From Solenopsis invicta (taxonomy: Eukaryota; Arthropoda; Insecta; Hymenoptera; Formicidae): 64,000 nucleotides of DNA. Numbering within the stretch: position 1 is the first letter of the stretch; each line of letters starts with the position of its first letter. Location of the stretch: assembly GCF_016802725.1 (NCBI RefSeq), contig NC_052665.1, positions 23,002,501-23,066,500 of the forward strand. Direction: 5' to 3'. The position numbers and the translations under genes were made by a program. Under the pieces are notes generated by a model that saw only the letters and a list, made by a program, of their open reading frames with translations, was not told the origin of the DNA and ran no database searches. Of the stretch, positions 50,854 through 61,519 are shown piece by piece.

Positions 50854-51095
50854 TAACTCATAACATAATGTAAAAATACTAAAAATGTAATTTCGTAAAA
50901 AAAAGGAAACGATAAAAAAACTTTTTGCTTAATTTTTTGCTAAAAGATATGCTTAAATTAACAAAAGAATTAAACATCTTTTGTAACGCTCCATATAAGT
51001 TTAATTATATTAAAATTATGCAGTTCAGTGTTGAGTGTTTTTCGATAAATAATATTGGTACTGAAAATCTGTAGTTCATATATAAATTTTTAGTA

Positions 51096-51400
51096 CACAG
51101 AGAAAAATGTACGTGGTATTTGTGACTATAATTGCATAGTTGGAAAATTATGGTTAAGAGAACTATTTTTATAGTTATTGTTAGTACGAACAACGTTCTA
51201 TGTATAGTTGTGCCAATTGTGAAAATATTTTACTATAAATTATAATAATCACAACTATTAATATAGTAAAATATCAAGATATGTATGAAAATTAAAATAA
51301 TTATTATTATATCGTTAACGCAACTACAATTATAATGAATATAATTATTTTCTTAACCATGCAATTATAGTCACAAATATCATATACTTTTTTCTCTGCG
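51096..51400. mobile_element. MITE with CACAGAGAAAA ends, left-arm copy
   Basis: TA-flanked, 305 bp; the ends read CACAGAGAAAAATGTACG and, reversed, CGCAGAGAAAAAAGTATA, then GTGACTATAATTGCAT in both. The right-arm copy is at 60570-60870. Because it is in both arms it predates, or was copied with, the inverted duplication. Confidence 0.8.
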
Positions 51401-51903
51401 TATGGTAGTACACAAAATCGTCACTAGATGGCTGCTATGGTGTACTATTTCTCGTAAGAAAGGAATCACATAAATGGTATAAAAAACAGAGCTTTTGAAA
51501 TTTTTCACCGATAAAAGCATTGGTGTTGTTATAGTAAAATAATTTTTTTGATGAGTTCCCTTAAAAATGAAATCAAGTGGAAGATGTTTTGATTTACTAA
51601 TGATTAAAACTAACGTTTTTAAACTTCTAATATTGCAACCATATATACATAAAAAATATATCCTGTTTTTTGCTCGTTAATTATAAAAAATATATAATTA
51701 AATTATGGTAATTGCAATTATTCTCTTCTCTCAGTGTATCGGCAGTGTATATCGAAATATAATTTGCATCCTGCAAACACCAAATAAAAGAGCAACAAAG
51801 AGAACCAAAACTTACCATTACTTTGATGTAACATATATGTTTTAAAGACAAATATGTTACATCGCAGTATTGGCACGGTTATATACTCTAGATGTAACTG
51901 TTA

Positions 51904-54900
51904 GGGGAGAATGGGGGAATGTGACGCACCTAAGGAAAAATGGAACGAAATACTACGAAAAATGTTTTGAATGCAATAAAAGGAAGGATAACATTAAAGC
52001 TGAACATCTCGTTTATCATTGTATGACAGATTTAATAACATTTTCAACATGTAATACATGAAATTATTGTATTTTAAAAAAAGTTGATTTGCGTCGTATT
52101 ACCTGGCGCATCGTCAAATACAGCGCACTACAGTTTCTACATTAAAAGATCATTGGGATTGATATCGTTTTCTGATTTTGTGTTGAATTTCAGTTGAAAA
52201 AAAATATAAAAAAAAGTAATATTTGTCTTCAATTATTATTAAGCATGCATAAAGGTTAAGAAAATCAGTCAAAGTTAAATAACTTTCTGCATAGATTATC
52301 AATATAGGGTTATAAATCAAAGATGAACAAAGTTGTAATAGTTTTTATTTTTTAATTAACATAAACATTTTAAGTTTTCAAAACATTTTAGATATAACAT
52401 ACCTATTAAATACATTTTAGATTTCAAACATCACAAGACACTTATATATACTTAAGTCAAATCACAGGAACAAAACAAAAATCAACTTACAATCCTAAAG
52501 TACGTATCTGTAGATAAAACTTTCTATTGCACCATTTTAAGTGATATTAAATTATTATTATTTATTATTTTATTATTTTTAGTGATATTAAATTCGAATA
52601 TTCGTTTTTGCTTCCATTTTCTTCGTACTATTTTCTTGCTTTTCCCTTTTTTCCTCCCTCATCTCCTTTTTTTTACAAATTTCTTTCTCTTTCTCTGCTT
52701 TCTTTTTTACTTTTAATTCCTTTTTTAGATGAATTTTTTCAATTTTTTCTACTTTTTTCTTAATTTTTAAATCTCTTTTTTAAGTCTTTCTTCGTCTTTT
52801 TTTATTTTTATTTTCTTCTGCAAATCTTTTTTTATCCTTATCTGTTCAGCATGCTTTGCCTTTTCCTCTTTCTTTTCTTTTTTAATTTTTAACATTTTTT
52901 TAATAGATGACAAAGTTAATATTTCTGAATGTTGCTTCTCTCTATTATTTTGTGAAAATCGACTTGGCAATTTTTTTGGCAAAGGGCAAATTTCCATCAG
53001 ATATTCTTTAAAATCTTGAACGACTGCAGATGTTTTATTATCAGCAATTTTATTCTGACAAGTGTGCTTGATCTCATTCTCATTAAGATTTTGATTTTCA
53101 TTGTTTTCAATAAAATGCTGATTTATAATTGAACTGACATCAAGTTCCTTGGTTACTATAGGTGTGATAGTTGAATTGTGAATAGCGACAAGAGTTCTCT
53201 CACTTACTGGAATGTAAGCGTCCAATACAACCTTTGAACTAACTTGATGATCAACAATAAAATCTGAATCTTTGAAAACGTGTGGATCGATAGGATAAAT
53301 GCCAGCTGCTTTAAATCCATTCATAGCTTTATCGATAGCAGTTCTGTTGTAAGCTTTTCCAAAAAGTTCTATGAATAAAAAATAATTATAAATTTTCTAT
53401 TGTTTCCAAAATTATGATTTTTTCTTGTTTAATAACAATTAAAATTACCTGGTAAATCAAAAGGTTGTGTTTTCACAAAGTTTCTTGACTTGATGAATAA
53501 ATTGGCTTCTCGATAATATGCTCGCTTAAGAGGTCCAAAGAAACTCACATCTAATGGTTGCATTCAGTGACTAGTGTGCGGAGGCAATGAAAGCATGTGT
53601 ATGCAATTATTCGTATAAAAATTGTGAGCTGATATTGAAATGTGGCTATTATGATTATCTAACACCAACAACACTGGATTCTCCTTTGTCGGATTAACAT
53701 GATGAGGGAAATGTTGCAGCCAAATCATAATCATCTCTTCATTAGTCTAGTCATTTCGAGTGCCTCTTATTATAAATTCTTTAGGTGCGTGTCTTCCATA
53801 TGTGTGAGAAATTCTTTATCCACAGAAAATAAACATAGGCGATGCATAGATTCCACTTGCACTCATCGCACAAATGACTGTTGTAGTTGTCTTTCTTTCA
53901 CCTGATGTGACAGAAGCAACTCGTTTTTGTCCCTTCAAAACCAAAACTCAGTTTTCTTCAACAATAAATATTTTTTGACATAATAAATAATACATAATAA
54001 TAATCATATTTTAAATATTAGGATATAAATACAGTATAAATTCAGAAATTACAAAAATTCATATTAATATATTATTTTGAAACGTAATTCATTTTATGTA
54101 TAAATATTACATCTCATTTTTCACTGAAATTATGATATATTACCTGAACAGTAGAAGGTCCAGTTTCGTTCATGTTAAATATTATAATTGCTGAGAAGTT
54201 ATAGATATCCATCAGTTGCTGCAGATTAGTGTAGAATCTCAATACTTCAATTTTATTAAAGCCTTGTATTCTATTTATACTTAACGCTTCAGGCTTTCTT
54301 GTGGTAACAAATGGATTTTGTTTTAAAAAACCTTCTAGCCACGCTTTGCTAGCAATCCGCTTGTTTTTGTTGAATTGATTCTTGAAGTTCATTTTTTTGC
54401 CAGTTTAAACGCCATTTTCCTGCATTGCTCAGCCGTGACTCTGTAAAAAAATATTAGATATCATTAAAATGCGCTCTGCGAAATGTTTTTCTTGTTCGAC
54501 AAAAAAGCAGGATTTTCTGCCCAGCACTGCATTAGATATATTATTTGCTTTCATTCTTCTTCGCAAAGTATTTTTTGAGATTCCAAACATTTTGGCACTT
54601 TTTCTGATATGCGTTCCTTCAGAAATTGCTGCAAGGGCAAATTTCAATTTTTCAGAACTCCAACTACCTTTTGTAGTTGTACGAGTATAAAATCGCATCT
54701 TTAACAATATAATATATGTTTCTTCATAAAAAATGTCAAAAATAATAATTTTGAGAGTAAATAATTGCCTAAAGCTTGTTGTGGAAAGTAAGAAATCATT
54801 GCCCTAACCACAACACATTATCTCAAAATTCTGTATTTTCGTTATTTTCCCTCTATATTTTATTATTTTCTTATTGTAAACATCTAACAACAAAATATGA

Positions 54901-55256
54901 CAAATACGTAAAGGAATAAACAATAACAATATTTTTCAAGCAAAAGTACGATATTTACTTTGATAGCAGCACAAGATCACAATCCCGAGACGGCGTAAAC
55001 ATGACCTCCGCGCTTGATCGCAATGTAAATGCGCCAGCCTACCCTTCCATTTTAAATAACGTCTGTGCCGCTTTGCCCACGCGCACTTCTTTTTTTAAAT
55101 TATTAATTATTGCAATTAAATAGACTATTATAAATATAAAAAAATATAGGACTTAGAAGATAAAAATTCAGCTTTCTAATAACAACTTAAAGTCATGAAT
55201 TAATTTTGAAAAAACAAAAGTATATACTCTTCCGTGGTTCACGTCTCCCCACCGCT
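51904..55256 (-). mobile_element. Pogo/Tigger-like transposon, about 3.35 kb
   Basis: The left end follows a TA and reads GGGGAGAATGGGGGAATGTG; the right end, reversed, reads AGCGGTGGGGAGACGTGAAC next to a TA at 55257. The TIR similarity is imperfect, so the right boundary is tentative. It lies at the inner edge of the left arm of the large inverted repeat. It encodes the decayed transposase described separately. Confidence 0.55.
52767..54707 (-). pseudogene. Pogo/Tigger-like (CENP-B-type) transposase, broken
   Basis: Minus strand, in order: a psq-type helix-turn-helix (KGSWSSEKLKFALAAISEG, then KSAKMFGISKNTLRRRMK); a second CENP-B-like DNA-binding part (RIASKAWLEGFLKQNP); DDE_1 catalytic blocks FNMNETGPSTVQ, LLVLDNHNSHIS and MQPLDVSFFGPLKRAYYREA; and MNGFKAAGIYPIDPHVF followed by a Lys/Glu-rich tail. 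Apparent introns: donor after 54144 to acceptor near 53936, and donor after 53449 to acceptor at 53369-53370. Defects: the first catalytic Asp appears as Asn (MNETG for the usual DETG), at least two internal stops (near 53820 and before MQPLD), and a frameshift at an A-run near 54395. Second-to-third Asp spacing is about 35 residues, usual for pogo. Confidence 0.85.
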
Positions 55257-55259
55257 TAG

Positions 55260-56270
55260 TCATCCACGAATAGCGAGCGGCGGGTCCCTCCGCGAGTCCC
55301 AGTGGCGGGATGGTAGGACATCGATGCGTGCGTGTGTGTGTAAACGCAAGAGTGTATGTGCCTATACGTGAGCTGGACTTTTTCGATCATGTACGAATTC
55401 GTGCCGTGCACAGCCTTACGCGTATAGAACTTATGCGACGAACCAATCTGTATTAGAAAATAATTTTAATTTAATTAATTTATAAATATGTTAACATTAT
55501 TGGACAAGCCAGTTTACTTTGTAACTGAGATAAAACAATACTCGGAGAAATGACAAACTTCTCCATATTTTGACGTTACAAATTACTGTACAAAATTTAA
55601 GAAAAATCAGAATCAGACGTTCATTCGGATCCTCTCTCAAAGTATTGTTTTACGCCAATTACAAAGTAAACTGGCTTGCTACATAATGTTAACATTTCTA
55701 TAAATTTATTAAATTATAATTATTTTCTAATACAGATTATTTTAGTAAGTAATTGTTTAAAGAGATTTACAAGTTTCATTAATTAATTAAAATTATGTCT
55801 CGACATAAAGTAACAGTCCTATGAATTGAAGCTGTATTGCCGTGATGAAATAATTTTAATTTATTATTAAAAATCGTAATTCTATTTACATTATTTTTCA
55901 AATAAATCTTTGTATCCAAGTAAATTTCTTTATTCAATTAAAAATTAAAACAGCGCGCGACCAACCGTGGTATTACGTATACCGCCCGTATAGGCGCATA
56001 GCAAGAGACACCGAGTTTCTCTAACACGTCGATTCGTGTCTTCTCTCTCGACCCAGCGTCGAGCGAGGAAGATGCGCTATTGAAAGCCTCCCACTACTTT
56101 CTGCCCGCACTCCGATCTCCGCCGCGCTGCCATGAAACACGTACGTGCGCGGTTTTGAGTGTGTGCGGCAGCTGAGCATCAGCGTCGAGGGACACCATTT
56201 CTGCCGGTGCGTGTACTCATAAATGTCAGCAACAAAATTATTTTTCTGATCTATTTTAGATATGTAGCAG
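55260..56270. other. Spacer of the large inverted repeat; GC-richer patches, no gene
   Basis: 55260-55440 and 55990-56220 are balanced in composition and not recognisably repetitive; they may be original host or element-internal sequence. A MITE occupies 55445-55738. No coherent frame. Confidence 0.4.
55445..55738. mobile_element. Foldback MITE, 294 bp
   Basis: The ends AATCTGTATTAGAAAATAA and TTATTTTCTAATACAGATT are inverted; arms of about 95 bp include ATGTTAACATTATTGGACAA with its complement and CAGTTTACTTTGTAA/TTACAAAGTAAACTG. Confidence 0.85.
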
Positions 56271-56509
56271 AACACTTTAAATGTTATATCTATAATATAT
56301 AACCGTGCCAATACTGCGATGTAACATATTTGTTTTTAAAACATACGAGGTGTAGAAGTATAAAACCGGAATTTCTCTATAGATGGTGCTAGCCATCAGT
56401 TTAGGGATCGTAAGACCGCTTCTGCAGCGCCATCATCTCCCTCTAACAGCTGACAAAAATTTTCAACAATCTAAGTTTCATACACCGATATTTTTCTATA
56501 ACCTTAAAC

Positions 56510-56996
56510 ATGTCAAATTTTGTGTCTACAAACTACAATTTGCGGACAGCTTTCGTTTTCTGTTATCATTTAAAGAAAACTGCGGCAGAATCGCATCGAA
56601 TGCTTGTCGAAGCTTACGGTGAACATGCTCTTGGTAAAACACAGTGTTTCGAGTGGTTCAAAAAATTTAAAAGTGGTGATTTTGCCGTGAGAAACAAAAA
56701 GCGTGGGAAACCACCGAAAAAGTTCGCAGACAATGAATTGCAAGCCTTATTGGACGGAGATGATACTCAAACTCAACAAGAACTTGCGGATCAATTAAAT
56801 GTGACGCAAAAAGCCGTCTCCATTTGTTTGAAAACTATGGAAAAGATTCAGAAAATGGAAAAATGGGTTCCGCATGAACTAAATGAAAGACAGCAAGAAA
56901 ATAAAAAAACTGTGGTACTTGTGAAATGCTGCTTGATAGATACAAAAGAAAGTCATTTCTCTATCGAATCGTGACAGGTGATAAAAAATGGATATA
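56510..56996 (+). pseudogene. mariner transposase, N-terminal half
   Basis: Starts MSNFVSTNYN; it then shows FVFCYHLKKTAAESHRMLVE and CFEWFKKFKSGDF, the first helix-turn-helix of mariner transposases, then AELQALL-type ELQALLDGDD and the WVPHELNERQ signature at about residue 120. A frameshift near 56930 shifts the frame; in the other frame YKRKSFLYRIVTGDKKWIY follows, containing the first catalytic Asp (VTGD). The frame is then cut at 56996 by the DD41D insertion. Closest remembered relative: the mauritiana subfamily (Mos1). Confidence 0.9.
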
Positions 56997-57300
56997 CAGG
57001 GTGTTTCAGACCACCCGTACACCCCTTTTCTCTTCGCAGGATTAGGACCAATCAAAAATATGTTCAGACGAAAGTTGTAGGGTTTCAAAAGATCTATTCA
57101 ATGATCTTATCAGTTTGACCTTGGATGGCGTCGCCAAGGTCAGATCGAAATCACATTAAGTTTTTTAAATGAAACACCCTATTTTTGATTCCAGAATCTA
57201 ATAGCTGGTGTCAAGACCTTTCCAAAACACTACAAGAAAGTTTATTTTCGTTGACTACTTTCCGAGTTGTGCGGCTTGAAAGTTACACTACCGCCAACAC
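56997..57300 (+). repeat. Left TIR of the DD41D transposon, about 304 bp
   Basis: It pairs with 59232-59536 with about three mismatches by eye (for example GAAACACCC against GGAACACCC, and ACAAGAAAG against ATAAGAATG). Both end inward at ACACTACCGCCA. Confidence 0.95.
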
Positions 57301-57301
57301 C

Positions 57302-57566
57302 ATGTAAATAACAATATAAAATCACGTTACGCAGAAAGCCGTGCAGCCGACACAAAGAAAGTAAACACGCGAGCCGGGCCAACAAAAACAGATCATGAAA
57401 AATCGTGAAAGTTAGCTGTCGCGACCGTAGATAGTCACATACATATGTATGTCATAATATTATGTAATTACATTATTACTTTAACGGTAGCACACGAGCA
57501 ATAACGAGCGCGGCTTTCTGCGTAACGATGTCTAACTCGTGATTTTATACATATTGTTATTTGCAT
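57302..57566. repeat. Foldback inside the DD41D 5' region, 265 bp
   Basis: ATGTAAATAACAATATAAAA pairs with ATACATATTGTTATTTGCAT, and GTTACGCAGAAAGCCG with CGGCTTTCTGCGTAAC. It lies right after the left TIR and upstream of the transposase ATG, so it could be a nested MITE or part of the element's own promoter region. Confidence 0.75.
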
Positions 57567-57727
57567 AGGATGTAGTAGAGATGTATTCACCACAACGCTA
57601 TTGTGACTCAACTCAACACGAGTGACAATAACTCTCTCAAACTTGTCACGTCTTCAATAACCGTCATATCAGTATCAATCGCGCAACAAAAATCCGACCC
57701 TCTTTATTAGTCTAGGTTTATTTAGCC

Positions 57728-58789
57728 ATGTCCTATTCCAATGAAGAAGCATATGATATGCTGCTAATTTTAGGTGAGTGTCGAGGTACATTCATTGCAG
57801 CGGAAAGATTGTGGCGGGAACGTTATCCTGATCGGACTCCTCACTCGCGAAATGTTTTTTCACGTTTGGCTAAACGAATCAAAATTAAAGGTGTCGTTCA
57901 GCCTCAACATAACAAAGGTACACAAATTCGTCGTCCGATTATGGATGAAAGAACAGTGGAAATTCTTGCATCGACAGAATTGAACCCTTATGATTCTTTA
58001 AGACGACGAGAACAAGATTCTGGTGTTAGTAAAATCAGTGTTTGGCGCATTCTAAAAAATAACAAATTTCACCCTTACAGAATGTCTGTTCATCAAGCGT
58101 TGAATTATAACGATATTAGACAGAGACTTGTATTTTGCAACTTTATAAGACAGCAACCACTTGATTTCCACTTGAAAATTTTATTTTCTGACGAATGTAC
58201 ACTTAAAAGTGATGGATCTGTTAATACTTGGAACTCTCGTTATTGGGCACAAAATAATCCTCACTGGTTGAGAGAAGTAGATCATCAAACCATTTGGAAA
58301 GTCAATGTTTGGTGTGGAATTATTGGAAGTCAAATCATAGGTCCTGTTTTCTTTGACGAAAATCTAAACGGTGATAGATATTCCGCCTTGATAATGACAG
58401 ATCTTCCTGTCTTACTAGAAAATATTCCTCTGCAATTGCGCCTGAACATGTGGTTCCAACAAGATGCATGTCCGTCTCATACATCGAGAGTTGCTCGTGC
58501 GGCATTAAATACTATGTTCCCCGACAAGTGGATAGGCAAATACGGTCCAATCAATTATCCACCCCGATCACCAGATCTCACCGTCCTTGATTATTATTTC
58601 TGGGGAAGGATAAAAAACTTGGTCTATCATGAACGTCCGACTACGAGGGATAATATGATTCGTAGAATAAGTGAAGCAATTCGATTCTTACGTGCCGAGG
58701 AAATTCTTCGAGCAACCAATGATTTTCAAAATAGAGTTGATGCTTGCATCGCAGAGAATGGTGCTCACTTTGAACATTTAGTCGCTTAA
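57728..58789 (+). CDS. DD41D transposase, 353 aa, intact
   Basis: A nuclear DDE/D transposase that binds the element's TIRs and catalyses cut-and-paste insertion at TA. Residues 4-50 form a helix-turn-helix of the DUF4817 kind (YSNEEAYDMLLILGECRG, ERYPDRTPHS); residues 70-125 form a second DNA-binding part. The catalytic triad is D155 (LFSDECTLKSDG), D246 (WFQQDACPSHT) and D288 (RSPDLTVLDYYFWG); 41 residues separate the last two. The C-terminus ends NGAHFEHLVA. No stop or frameshift, and a usual length for the family. The start at 57728 is the first ATG of the frame, and the HTH begins at once. It sits between near-identical TIRs, so the copy may still be active. Confidence 0.92.
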   Translation: MSYSNEEAYDMLLILGECRGTFIAAERLWRERYPDRTPHSRNVFSRLAKRIKIKGVVQPQHNKGTQIRRPIMDERTVEILASTELNPYDSLRRREQDSGVSKISVWRILKNNKFHPYRMSVHQALNYNDIRQRLVFCNFIRQQPLDFHLKILFSDECTLKSDGSVNTWNSRYWAQNNPHWLREVDHQTIWKVNVWCGIIGSQIIGPVFFDENLNGDRYSALIMTDLPVLLENIPLQLRLNMWFQQDACPSHTSRVARAALNTMFPDKWIGKYGPINYPPRSPDLTVLDYYFWGRIKNLVYHERPTTRDNMIRRISEAIRFLRAEEILRATNDFQNRVDACIAENGAHFEHLVA

Positions 58790-58814
58790 CAAAACATACA
58801 CTCATTCATTCCCG

Positions 58815-58978
58815 AACGTGAGAGGCAAGGGGACTCACGTGAATCAAGCACCCCAAACGTGAGAGGCAAGGGGATTCACGTGAATCAAGCACCCCAAACG
58901 TGAGAGGCAATGGGACTCACGTGAATCAAGCACCACAAACGTGAGAGGCAAGGGGACTCACGTGAATCAAGCACCCCA
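58815..58978 (+). repeat. Four tandem 41-bp iterons after the transposase gene
   Basis: Units start at 58815, 58856, 58897 and 58938, exactly 41 bp apart, with only three or so substitutions in total. Each unit contains ACGTGAG ... CTCACGT, an inverted pair that can form a small hairpin, then AATCAAGCACCCC. The array lies 25 bp after the stop codon and about 250 bp before the right TIR. Confidence 0.95.
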
Positions 58979-59231
58979 ATGGGATGAAATTTTCGTCACG
59001 TCCACGTCGTTCATTCTGGATAATGCTAAGCACGGGAAAATGCATACAGTCAATCTGGACATGATTGATCATCAAACATAATCAATCCAGTTAATAAACA
59101 AAAGCAGAGTACATAAAACTTTGACTCCCCTTTTCCTCCCCCATACACATACGCATGCACGTATGCACACACCCACACACAAGATTAAATCCGACTAAGT
59201 AACCATCACATGGTACATCTTGAGTAATGCT

Positions 59232-59536
59232 GATGCTGGCGGTAGTGTAACTTTCAAGCCGCACAACTCGGAAAGTAGTCAACGAAAATAAACATTCTTA
59301 TAGTGTTTTGGAAAGGTCTTGACACCAGCTATTAGATTCTGGAATCAAAAATAGGGTGTTCCATTTAAAAAACTTAATGTGATTTCGATCTGACCTTGGC
59401 GACGCCATCCAAGGTCAAACTGATAAGATCATTGAATAGATCTTTTGAAACCCTACAACTTTCGTCTGAACATATTTTTGATTGGTCCTAATCCTGCGAA
59501 GAGAAAAGGGGTGTACGGGTGGTCTGAAACACCCTG
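59232..59536 (-). repeat. Right TIR of the DD41D transposon
   Basis: Inverted copy of 56997-57300, ending CTGAAACACCCTG before TA at 59537-59538. Confidence 0.95.
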
Positions 59537-60098
59537 TATTTTGAGAATCCTAAGCGTCGTAAATCATGGGTAAATCCAGGAAAACTATTGACATCCACTG
59601 CAAGACCAAATCTTTTTGGAAAGAAAACAATGCTCTGTGTTTGGTGGGATCAGAAAGATGTAATCTATTATGAGCTGCTAAAACTTGGTGAAACCGTTAA
59701 CATTGATCGCTATCAACAGCAAATGATCAATTTAAATCGAGCATTACGTGAAAAACGACTGGAATATAAAAAAAGGCAACACAAAGTCATTTTGCTCCAT
59801 GATAATGCCCATGATAATCACACACAGCAAAACGGGTCAGGGAAACAATCGAGGCGTTCAGTTGGGAAATACTAGCGCATGCGGCTTATTCTCCAAACTT
59901 GGCTCCGTCCGATTATCATCTATTCGCATCACTGAGACACGCTATCGCTGAACAACGCTTCAATTCGTATGAAAATGTACGAAAATAGCTCGATAACTGG
60001 TTTGCTTCAAAAGAACTATTTTTTTTTTATGTGGCATTCATAAACTACCGGAGAGGTGGGAAAAATGTATAAATAACAATGGAGATTATTTTGAATAA
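59537..60098 (+). pseudogene. mariner transposase, C-terminal half
   Basis: It continues from the cut: FENPKRRKSWVNPGK, then after a frameshift near 59590 TSTARPNLFGKKTMLCVWWD and YYELLKLGETVNIDRYQQQM, and the second catalytic Asp in LLHDNAH. After another frameshift near 59830: FSWEILAHAAYSPNLAPSDY, where the third catalytic Asp (PSD) is kept but the usual SPD is SPN. A TAG near 59987 and more damage follow; the family C-terminus GDYFE ends at TAA 60096-60098. The copy is dead from several independent lesions besides the insertion. Confidence 0.88.
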
Positions 60099-60569
60099 AA
60101 TATTTTTCATTATTTTCAAACAACAGATGTGTTATTTTTACAAAAAGATTTCGGTTTCATACTTCTACACCTGGTATATGCTACATCAAAGTAATGGTAA
60201 GTTTTGATTCTCTTTGCTGCTCTTTTATTTAGTGTTTGCAGGATGCAAATTATATTCCGATATACACTGCCGATACACTGAGAAAAGAGAATGGTTGCAA
60301 TTATCATAATTCAATTTTATGTTTACATGGTTCCAATATTGGAAGTTTAAAAACGTTAGTTTTAATCATTAGTAAATCAAAACATTTTTCACTTAATTTC
60401 ATTTTCAAGCAGACTCATCAGAAAAATTATTTTACTATAACAACACCGACATTCTCATCGTTGAAAAATCTCGTAAAGTTCTGCTCTTTATACCATTTAT
60501 GTGATTCCTTTCTTACGAGAAATAAAATGCCATAGCAGCCATCTAGTGACGGTTTTGTGTACCACCATA

Positions 60570-60870
60570 CGCAGAGAAAAAAGTATGTGATATTTGTGAC
60601 TATAATTGCATGGTTAAAAAAATAATTATATTCACTATAATTCTAGTTGCATTAACAATATGAAAACAGTTATTTTAATTTTCATACACATCTTAATATT
60701 TTACTATATTAATATTTGTGATTATCATAATTTATAGCAAAATATTTTCATAATTGACACAATTATACATATAAGGTTGTTTGTACTAACAATAACTACA
60801 AATATAGTTCTCTTAACCATAATTTTTCAACTATGCAAAGTCGCAAATACCACATATATTTTTTTCTGTG
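60570..60870. mobile_element. MITE with CACAGAGAAAA ends, right-arm copy
   Basis: Inverted counterpart of 51096-51400 in the right arm of the large inverted repeat; TA flanks are kept. Confidence 0.8.
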
Positions 60871-60944
60871 TATATAAACTACAGATTTTCAGTATCAACA
60901 TTATTTATCAAAAAACACTCAACATATAGCTGTATAATTATAAA

Positions 60945-61518
60945 AAATCATATCATTGCAACAAAAAACTTTTAAGGACTTTACAATACGGCGTTTTAAA
61001 GCTAAAGATTCATACTTTCAAAAAAAAAAAAAAAAAAAAAATTATATTATTGTCACTTTTATTAAAAAAATGTACTTATGTAATAAGGCAAATATGAGAT
61101 ATTTTTGATTAAATCTTGTCTAAAATTGAAAAGTGATGTGTTTCATGATATATTTTGGAAAAACTCATTTTTTACAGCATTTTAGAGTATTCCAACTTTA
61201 GACAGAGTATATGCGAGTAACATCCGCGAACCGACTTGTTCAAACGTAGTTTGTCCAGCTTTTTTATGTAAAATACTCACAAAAATGTTTCACTTACACA
61301 CTATATGAGTCGCATTGAACCTAATAAAACTTTACTGCCGTGCCGTTCAAATTCTAGTTGACCAAAAAAGTTGATCAACCATATCAATTGAAAGAGGAAA
61401 TTTCAATCTTTTTTTACGTCTTGGTCCGAACCTCCGATCTCATTCCGTCACACAGCAAGCGTTCGAAACTTCATATTGGGTCTCTGAGACCCACTTACGT
61501 ATTTAAGGGTTAAATTTG
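60945..61518. mobile_element. Truncated piggyBac-like element (second copy, inverted)
   Basis: Colinear in reverse with 36096-36640: ACTTTACAATACGGCGTTTT, GTTGACCAAAAAAGTTGATC-type and GGTCCGAACCTCC words, ending GACCCACTTACGTATTTAAG then GGTTAA at 61515, that is the TTAA terminus. The other end is missing; it stops where the large inverted repeat begins. It contains a 20-base A-run at about 61020. Confidence 0.75.
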
Positions 61519-61519
61519 T

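Larger units (their letters stand above)
56997..59536 (+). mobile_element. Intact DD41D Tc1/mariner-superfamily transposon, 2540 bp
   Basis: It begins CAGGGTGTTTCAGACCACCC and ends with the exact complement, flanked by TA on both sides (56995-56996 and 59537-59538). TIRs are about 304 bp and nearly identical. It contains one full transposase gene, a 265-bp foldback between the left TIR and the gene, and a 41-bp tandem array after the stop codon. Removing it with one TA restores the reading of the mariner host copy across the junction (KKWIY then FENPKRRKSW). The DD41D class (rosa/visitor-type in insects) is inferred from residue spacing. Confidence 0.9.
56346..60174 (+). mobile_element. mariner (mauritiana-type), split by a younger transposon
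   Basis: TA then CGAGGTGTAGAAGTATAAAA at the left; right end, reversed, CCAGGTGTAGAAGTATGAAA then TA. Total span 3829 bp; subtracting the 2540-bp insert and one TA leaves 1287 bp, the usual mariner length. It is inserted in the right arm of the 51-61 kb inverted repeat: removing it joins TTTTTAAAACA to TATGCTACATC, matching the left arm. Confidence 0.9.
51015..60945. repeat. Interrupted inverted repeat, about 9.9 kb overall
   Basis: The left arm 51015 to about 51901 pairs with the right arm, now split into 56275-56345 and 60175-60945 by the mariner element. Matches include TGTTGAGTGTTTTTCGATAA, GTCACTAGATGGCTGCTATG, CAGTGTATCGGCAGTGTATA and CAGTATTGGCACGGTTATAT. The arms are visibly diverged but colinear. 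Each arm contains a copy of a 305-bp TA-flanked MITE. The inner spacer contains the pogo-like element and about 1 kb of other sequence. Confidence 0.85.

Noticed and set aside
54469..54690. Plus-strand 73-codon ORF
   Set aside because: Antisense to the psq helix-turn-helix of the pogo-like transposase.
58815..58978. CRISPR-like array of four repeats
   Set aside because: The 41-bp units are head to tail with no unique spacers, in a eukaryotic transposon.
59588..59875. Independent 95-codon gene
   Set aside because: It is the continuation of the mariner transposase cut by the DD41D insertion.
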